Below, in pieces: positions 15,882 through 19,560 of a stretch of DNA of 19,560 bases. The notes beneath the pieces were generated by a model, which was given only the letters and a program-made list of their open reading frames with translations, ran no database searches and was not told where the DNA came from. The stretch comes from an uncultured Actinomycetes bacterium (GTDB taxonomy: Bacteria > Actinomycetota > Acidimicrobiia > IMCC26256 > PALSA-555), in contig CALEYV010000160.1 in the NCBI GenBank assembly GCA_937927875.1, forward strand, positions 1 to 19,560, read 5' to 3'. Made by a program: the position numbers and the translations under genes. The first letter of the stretch is position 1. Every line of letters begins with the position of its first letter.

Positions 15882-16175
15882 ATGAAGCTGCAGCCGCTCG
15901 AGGACCGCATCGTCGTCCGGGCGAGCGAGCCCGAGGAGACCACCGTCAGCGGGCTCGTCATCCCCGACACGGCCAAGGAGAAGCCCCAGCAGGGCGAGGT
16001 CCTGGCCGTCGGGCCGGGTCGCCGCTCCGAGAACACCGGCGAGATCATCCCGGTCGACGTCGCCACCGGCGACACCGTCGTCTACTCGAAGTACGGCGGG
16101 ACCGAGATCACCGTCGACGGCGAGGACCTGCTGATCCTCACCGGCCGCGACGTGCTCGCCAAGGTCAAGAAGTAA
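15882..16175 (+). CDS. groES: Co-chaperonin GroES
   Basis: GroES is the 10-kDa heptameric lid of the GroEL chaperonin. The 97-residue product is full length: KLQPLEDRIVVRASE, the mobile loop ETTVSGLVIPDTAKEKPQQGEV, VYSKYGGTEI and the end LLILTGRDVLAKVKK. A strong Shine-Dalgarno AGGAGG (15868-15873) lies eight bases before ATG. Regulation is by the CIRCE operator and promoter just upstream. No groEL follows; the next gene is an acyl-CoA synthetase on the opposite strand. Confidence 0.98.
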   Translation: MKLQPLEDRIVVRASEPEETTVSGLVIPDTAKEKPQQGEVLAVGPGRRSENTGEIIPVDVATGDTVVYSKYGGTEITVDGEDLLILTGRDVLAKVKK

Positions 16176-16192
16176 CCAACTCAGCGACGAGC

Positions 16193-16220
16193 TCGACCCC
16201 CGGCCGCGGCCGGGGGTCGA
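16193..16220. terminator. 28-bp perfect palindrome between groES and the convergent acyl-CoA synthetase gene, likely bidirectional terminator
   Basis: Each 14-base half is an exact reverse complement of the other, with TCGACCCCCGG on the left and CCGGGGGTCGA on the right of a GC-rich centre. As RNA it forms a 12-bp stem with a small loop in both directions. It lies 17 bases after the groES stop and 12 before the minus-strand stop at 16233. No U-tract is seen on either side. Confidence 0.65.
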
Positions 16221-16232
16221 ATCGCGTCCGGG

Positions 16233-17861
16233 TCAGGCGCGCGACGCGACGACGGTGGTGGCGGTGTCCTTGGCCCAGCGGTAGTCGGCCTTGCCGTTCG
16301 GGCCCCGCTGGATCTGGTCGACGACCACCACGTGACGGGGCCGCTTGAAGCGGGCCAGCCCATCGCCGAGGTCCTTCAGCTGCTCCGGGTCGATGCTCGC
16401 GCCCGGCTCGGCCGCCACGACGACCGCGACCGCCTCGCCGAAGCGCTCGTCGGGCACGCCGACCGCGACGCAGTCGGCGACCGCGGGGTCGCGCTTCACC
16501 GCCTCCTCCACCTCGTCGGGGTAGATCTTCTCGCCGCCCGAGTTGATGCACACCGAGCCCCGCCCGAGGAGCGTGATCGTCCCGTCCTCCTCGACCCTCG
16601 CCCAGTCGCCGGGCACCGAGTAGCGGGCGCCGTTGATGGTGCGGAAGGTGGCGGCGCTCTTGGCCGCGTCCTTGTAGTAGCCGACCGGCAGGTAGCCGCC
16701 GAGGGCGAGGATCCCGTGCTCCCCCGAGCCGGCCTCGACCTCGCGGCCGTCCTCGGTGAGGACCTTCGTGCGCCGCCCGACCCGGAACCGGGCCGTGCGG
16801 GCCTCGTCGCCGGGTGAGGTGAGGCTGGAGGCGAAGCCGACGCCTTCGCTCGACCCGAGGCTGTCGATCATGAACATGGGGTGGCGGGCCTGGAGGGCCG
16901 CCTTCACCTCCGCGCTCCAGATCACCCCGCTGCTGATGAGGAGGGCCAGCGACGACACGTCGTAGGGCGCGCCGCGCTCGTCGGCCGCCTCGAGCGCCCG
17001 CAGCATCGGCTTGGCGAACGCGTCGCCGACGATCGCCATCTGGCTCACGCCCTCGCGCTCGACCGTCCGCCAGAGCTCGTCGGCGTCGAAGTGCCGCCCC
17101 TCCAGCGTCACGACGGTGCCGCCGAGGAACAGGGTCTGCATCGAGGTCATCACCCCGGTGCCGTGCATGAGCGGCGACGCCGGCAGGTGAACCGGTGCTC
17201 GTCCGCTCTCGACCACCCGGGCCGCGACGTCACCCGCGTCCGCGGCGTGCTCGGGCAGCGCCTCCCCGAACATCGGGTACGTCTGCTCGGCGAGGGTGCC
17301 GTAGAGGTCCTCGCTGCGCCACATCACGCCCTTCGGCATGCCGGTGGTGCCGCCGGTGTAGAGGAACCAGAGCGGGTCGCCCGACCGCGGCCGGCGGGGC
17401 GCCGGCTCGTGCGCGGCGAGCAGGTCCTCGTAGCGCAGCGCCCCCTCGAGCGCCGGGCTCCCGTCGTCGACCTGGATCACCGCCCGCAGCCGGGGCAGAC
17501 GGTCCCGGACCGCGGCCACGTGCTCGCCGAGCGAGCCGTGGAAGACGAGCACCTCGGCGTCGGCGTTGTCGAGGAGGTAGGCCAGCTCGTCCTCGAGGTA
17601 GCGGTAGTTGACGTTGACGTGCACCGCCTCGGCCTTGAGGCTGCCGTACATCGCCTCGAGGAACTCGTTCCCGTTGTAGAGGTACAGCGCGACCTTGGCG
17701 TCGGGCTGCACGCCGAGGGCCTCGAGGGCGGCCGCGAAGCGGGCCGCCCGCTCGTCGAACTCCCGCCAGGTGAGCCGGCGCTCGCCCTGCACGATCGCGA
17801 GCCGGTCGGGCAGCGCGTCGCCAACCGACTCCAAGACCGAGGCCAGGTTCCAGTCCGGCAT
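16233..17861 (-). CDS. Acyl-CoA synthetase, FadD19-like AMP-forming ligase
   Basis: This 542-residue ANL-superfamily enzyme activates a carboxylic acid to its acyl-CoA through an acyl-adenylate. Motifs are the P-loop YTGGTTGMPKGVMWR (168-182), IDSLGSSEGVG (332-342), VPGDWA (Asp419), GRGSVCINSGGEKIYPDEVEE (433-453) and the catalytic lysine in PNGKADYRW (Lys524). These stretches, including KGVMWR, GYYKDAAKSAATFRTING and GKADYRWAK, closely resemble M. tuberculosis FadD19, a steroid side-chain CoA ligase, as I recall it. The real substrate may be another fatty or steroid acid. The ATG has GAGGGAG four bases upstream on the minus strand. It stands alone, converging on groES and divergent from the Nudix gene. 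Confidence 0.92.
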   Translation of the reverse strand: MPDWNLASVLESVGDALPDRLAIVQGERRLTWREFDERAARFAAALEALGVQPDAKVALYLYNGNEFLEAMYGSLKAEAVHVNVNYRYLEDELAYLLDNADAEVLVFHGSLGEHVAAVRDRLPRLRAVIQVDDGSPALEGALRYEDLLAAHEPAPRRPRSGDPLWFLYTGGTTGMPKGVMWRSEDLYGTLAEQTYPMFGEALPEHAADAGDVAARVVESGRAPVHLPASPLMHGTGVMTSMQTLFLGGTVVTLEGRHFDADELWRTVEREGVSQMAIVGDAFAKPMLRALEAADERGAPYDVSSLALLISSGVIWSAEVKAALQARHPMFMIDSLGSSEGVGFASSLTSPGDEARTARFRVGRRTKVLTEDGREVEAGSGEHGILALGGYLPVGYYKDAAKSAATFRTINGARYSVPGDWARVEEDGTITLLGRGSVCINSGGEKIYPDEVEEAVKRDPAVADCVAVGVPDERFGEAVAVVVAAEPGASIDPEQLKDLGDGLARFKRPRHVVVVDQIQRGPNGKADYRWAKDTATTVVASRA

Positions 17862-17893
17862 CGCGCTCCCTCAGGCGTCGCAGCGGCCGAGCC

Positions 17894-17899
17894 TACGCT
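17894..17899 (+). promoter_or_regulatory. Candidate -10 box for a leaderless Nudix hydrolase transcript
   Basis: TACGCT (TANNNT) lies eight bases before the GTG at 17908 in the 46-base divergent gap. No Shine-Dalgarno and no good -35 box are visible. Confidence 0.3.
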
Positions 17900-17907
17900 G
17901 CGGCCCC

Positions 17908-18603
17908 GTGGCGACGCGCGGGGGTCGACAGCGCATCCCGCGGCCACCCTCGGCCCGGCCGGGCAGCCCCGCGCCCTGGGCGCGCCTTCCACCCGATCGT
18001 CGGCACTTCACGCTCGAGGAGGTCCGCGCCGCGTGCGCCCGGCTCCCACCGCCCCGGCACCGGCCCGCGCCGTCCGGGGCCCGCCCGGCGGCGGTGCTCG
18101 TTCCGATCTTCGAGGCCGACCGCGAGGCCCGCCTCATCCTCACCAAGCGGCCCGACACGATGCCGTCGCACCAGGGCGAGATCGCGTTCCCGGGCGGGAA
18201 GCTCGAGGCGGAGCGGGACGAGGGCCTGCGCGACGCGGCGCTGCGCGAGGCCCAGGAGGAGGTCGGGCTCGACCCGGCCGCCGTCGACGTGGTCGCCGAG
18301 CTCGACAGCCTGACCACCGTCGCGGCCCGCTTCGTGCTGACCCCCTTCGTCGGGCTCCTCCCGGCGCGGCCGCGGCTCCGCCCCGACCCCACCGAGGTGG
18401 TCCGGGCCTTCGACGTGTCGATCGCCGAGCTGCTCGAGGACGGCGTGTACCGCGAGGAGCGCTGGGACGTCCCCCCCGACCTCGGGGTCACGCCGGGCCG
18501 GGACCGGCCCATCCACTTCTTCGAGCTCGCCGACGAGACGGTCTGGGGGGCGACGGCCCGGATCCTGGCCGGCTTCCTCGAGCACCTGACCGCCGAGCGG
18601 TGA
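17908..18603 (+). CDS. Nudix hydrolase, CoA pyrophosphatase (NudL) type
   Basis: The 231-residue protein has the UPF0035/NudL signature LILTKRPDTMPSHQGEIAFPGGKLE (77-100 region), joined to a Nudix box ending LREAQEEVGL (112-121), where the paired glutamates bind the metal. This subgroup hydrolyses CoA or acyl-CoA to 3',5'-ADP and 4'-phosphopantetheine derivatives. The first 55 residues are Pro/Arg-rich and not part of the fold. The GTG at 17908 is the only reasonable start after the divergent gene; a later start cannot be excluded. The neighbouring acyl-CoA synthetase gives a loose link through CoA metabolism. Substrate is predicted from the signature only. Confidence 0.88.
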   Translation: MATRGGRQRIPRPPSARPGSPAPWARLPPDRRHFTLEEVRAACARLPPPRHRPAPSGARPAAVLVPIFEADREARLILTKRPDTMPSHQGEIAFPGGKLEAERDEGLRDAALREAQEEVGLDPAAVDVVAELDSLTTVAARFVLTPFVGLLPARPRLRPDPTEVVRAFDVSIAELLEDGVYREERWDVPPDLGVTPGRDRPIHFFELADETVWGATARILAGFLEHLTAER

Positions 18604-18605
18604 GC

Positions 18606-18647
18606 CGACCCGGCGATCGGCCCTCCAGGGGCGGGCGGCCCGGGTCG
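18606..18647. terminator. Inverted repeat after the Nudix gene, possible terminator
   Basis: CGACCCGG (18606-18613) pairs with CCGGGTCG (18640-18647) across a 26-base GC-rich loop, starting two bases after the stop codon. There is no U-tract. It may attenuate read-through into the lipoprotein gene. Confidence 0.3.
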
Positions 18648-18677
18648 ACAACCTCAGGGCACGTCCGGGAGGCGAGC

Positions 18678-19475
18678 ATGGCCCCAACGACCATTCGAGT
18701 GGCACGCCCGCGCCTGCGCCGCCGCGGGCTCGGCGCCCTCGTGGCCGGCGCGGTGCTGCTCGCCGGGTGCCTGGCGGGCGGGCCGGCCCCCGTCGGCCCG
18801 GGCACGATCATGGGCCCGAGCACCCTCACCGCGGCCCAGATCGCGGCCTACGTGTGCCACGTCGGGCGCTGCGCGACCTGGCTGCCCGAGATCTCGCCCC
18901 AGCAGATGGCCCAGCTGTACATCGACGAGGGCGTCGCGGCCGGGGTCCGGGGCGACATCGCCTTCGTCCAGGGTGTGCTCGAGACGGGCTGGTTCGCCTA
19001 CCCGGGCTCGCCGCCCCAGAGCTCGGTCCCGCTCCCGCCGCCCGGGTCCACGAGCTGGCCCGGCTACGTGCTGCCGCGCGACCACAACTACGCGGGGATC
19101 GGCGCCTTCCCGGGCAGCACCGTCTTCATGCGCATGCCCACCCCCCAGCTCGGGGTCCGGGCCCAGATCCAGCACCTCCGCAACTACGCCGACCTCAGCT
19201 CGCGCTCCTGGAACCTCGGGGTGCCGTTCGTGCCCCGGCCCGGCTACGACGCGGTCGCCTTCGACACCTTCCCGTTCAAGGGCTCGGCGCCCCGCTGGAT
19301 CGACCTCGACGGCCGGTGGGCGGTGCCCGGCACCACCTACGGCCAGACCATCCTCTCCATCTACAACAACATGCGGGCCTTCAACGGCCTGGCGCCGGTC
19401 AGCGCGTCGGCCCTCGGTGCGTCCGCGCTGCTCACGACGCAGGACCTCCAGGCGACCACCACCTTCCGGCACTGA
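18678..19475 (+). CDS. Lipoprotein with glucosaminidase-like (peptidoglycan hydrolase) domain
   Basis: The 265-residue product has a basic N-terminus (RPRLRRRGLG), a hydrophobic core and a lipobox LLAGC with Cys31, so it is a predicted secreted lipoprotein. After a Pro/Gly linker, residues from about 70 show AQLYIDEGVAAGVRGDIAFVQ, VLETGWF (probable catalytic Glu102), NYAGIGAF and a stretch ending in Tyr-Gly-Gln repeats of a lysozyme-like fold. This resembles the glucosaminidase family (PF01832 type) that cuts GlcNAc-MurNAc bonds. Cys60 and Cys65 (CHVGRC) could form a disulfide outside the cell. A strong GGGAGG Shine-Dalgarno lies five bases before the ATG. No cell-wall-binding repeats are seen. 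The family call is by recalled motifs, and the cell-wall role is inferred. Confidence 0.8.
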   Translation: MAPTTIRVARPRLRRRGLGALVAGAVLLAGCLAGGPAPVGPGTIMGPSTLTAAQIAAYVCHVGRCATWLPEISPQQMAQLYIDEGVAAGVRGDIAFVQGVLETGWFAYPGSPPQSSVPLPPPGSTSWPGYVLPRDHNYAGIGAFPGSTVFMRMPTPQLGVRAQIQHLRNYADLSSRSWNLGVPFVPRPGYDAVAFDTFPFKGSAPRWIDLDGRWAVPGTTYGQTILSIYNNMRAFNGLAPVSASALGASALLTTQDLQATTTFRH

Positions 19476-19480
19476 CGCGA

Positions 19481-19510
19481 GCCCGGTCAGCGGAAGGCCA
19501 GAAGCCGGGC
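19481..19510. terminator. Weak inverted repeat after the lipoprotein gene
   Basis: GCCCGG (19481-19486) can pair with CCGGGC (19505-19510) over an 18-base loop, five bases after the stop. The stem is short and lacks a U-tract, so this is a weak candidate. Confidence 0.2.
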
Positions 19511-19544
19511 GGTACGATCGGTCCTTCGCGACGGGAGGGGACGC

Positions 19545-19560
19545 GTGGAAGTCGAGATCG
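19545..19560 (+). CDS. Start of an unidentified gene cut by the window edge
   Basis: A GTG at 19545 follows a strong GGGAGGGG purine run (19533-19540) with four-base spacing and reads VEVEI to the end of the window. A TACGAT hexamer at 19513-19518 could be its -10 box. Too little is present to name the product. Confidence 0.5.

Noticed and set aside
16881..18677. Long plus-strand open frame reading into the lipoprotein gene
   Set aside because: The part before 18678 is antisense to the acyl-CoA synthetase and out of frame with the Nudix gene. The lipoprotein ATG has its own strong Shine-Dalgarno and signal peptide.
1..19560. tRNA or rRNA genes, CRISPR repeats, transposon ends, phage or defence genes
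   Set aside because: None seen on reading both strands. All space is taken by housekeeping genes with short gaps, and no direct repeat series or transposase motif was found.

Overview
The window is a gene-dense, very GC-rich chromosomal stretch with GTG starts and many start/stop overlaps. It carries a conserved actinobacterial housekeeping order: truA, rplM, rpsI, glmM, glmS, acpS, nnr, alr, alpha/beta hydrolase, tsaE, tsaB, rimI, tsaD, groES. A deep-branching Actinomycetota such as Acidimicrobiia would fit, but that placement is an inference from gene order, base composition, leaderless-looking starts and a CIRCE/HrcA site. I see no plasmid, phage, insertion sequence, CRISPR array, tRNA or rRNA. 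No gene-free stretch exceeds 300 bases; the longest gap, 1793-1918, holds two promoters.

Left part (1-2774): the 3' end of truA converges on a minus-strand alkaline-phosphatase-superfamily gene that sits between truA and rplM. A 20-bp perfect palindrome contains both stop codons. The phosphatase appears circularly permuted: its N-terminal 200 residues look like the normal C-terminal half of the fold, and the normal N-terminal half follows. The ribosomal pair rplM-rpsI starts behind a recognisable promoter.

Middle part (2806-7586): glmM and glmS supply the UDP-GlcNAc precursor pathway (glucosamine-6-phosphate, then glucosamine-1-phosphate). GlmS is 1138 residues, nearly twice the usual size. 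It has a large insertion in the glutaminase domain, a second one between the isomerase core and its catalytic C-terminal lysine tail, and about 195 further residues of unrecognised sequence.

Operon part (7583-15776): ten tightly packed plus-strand genes: acpS, nnr, alr, a membrane-anchored alpha/beta hydrolase, a P1/DmpA-ThnT-like self-processing peptidase, a family 4 uracil-DNA glycosylase, tsaE, tsaB, rimI and tsaD. They cover carrier-protein activation, repair of damaged NAD(P)H, D-alanine for peptidoglycan, base-excision repair and three parts of the tRNA t6A machinery.

Right part (15777-19560): groES has a promoter overlapped by a CIRCE operator but no groEL behind it. A 28-bp perfect palindrome separates it from a convergent FadD19-like acyl-CoA synthetase. 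Divergent from that lies a CoA-pyrophosphatase-type Nudix hydrolase, then a lipoprotein with a glucosaminidase-like domain, and the first codons of a further gene at the edge.

The most unusual items are two proteins with rearranged or expanded architecture (the phosphatase and GlmS). I do not see a defence system or other multi-gene novelty.
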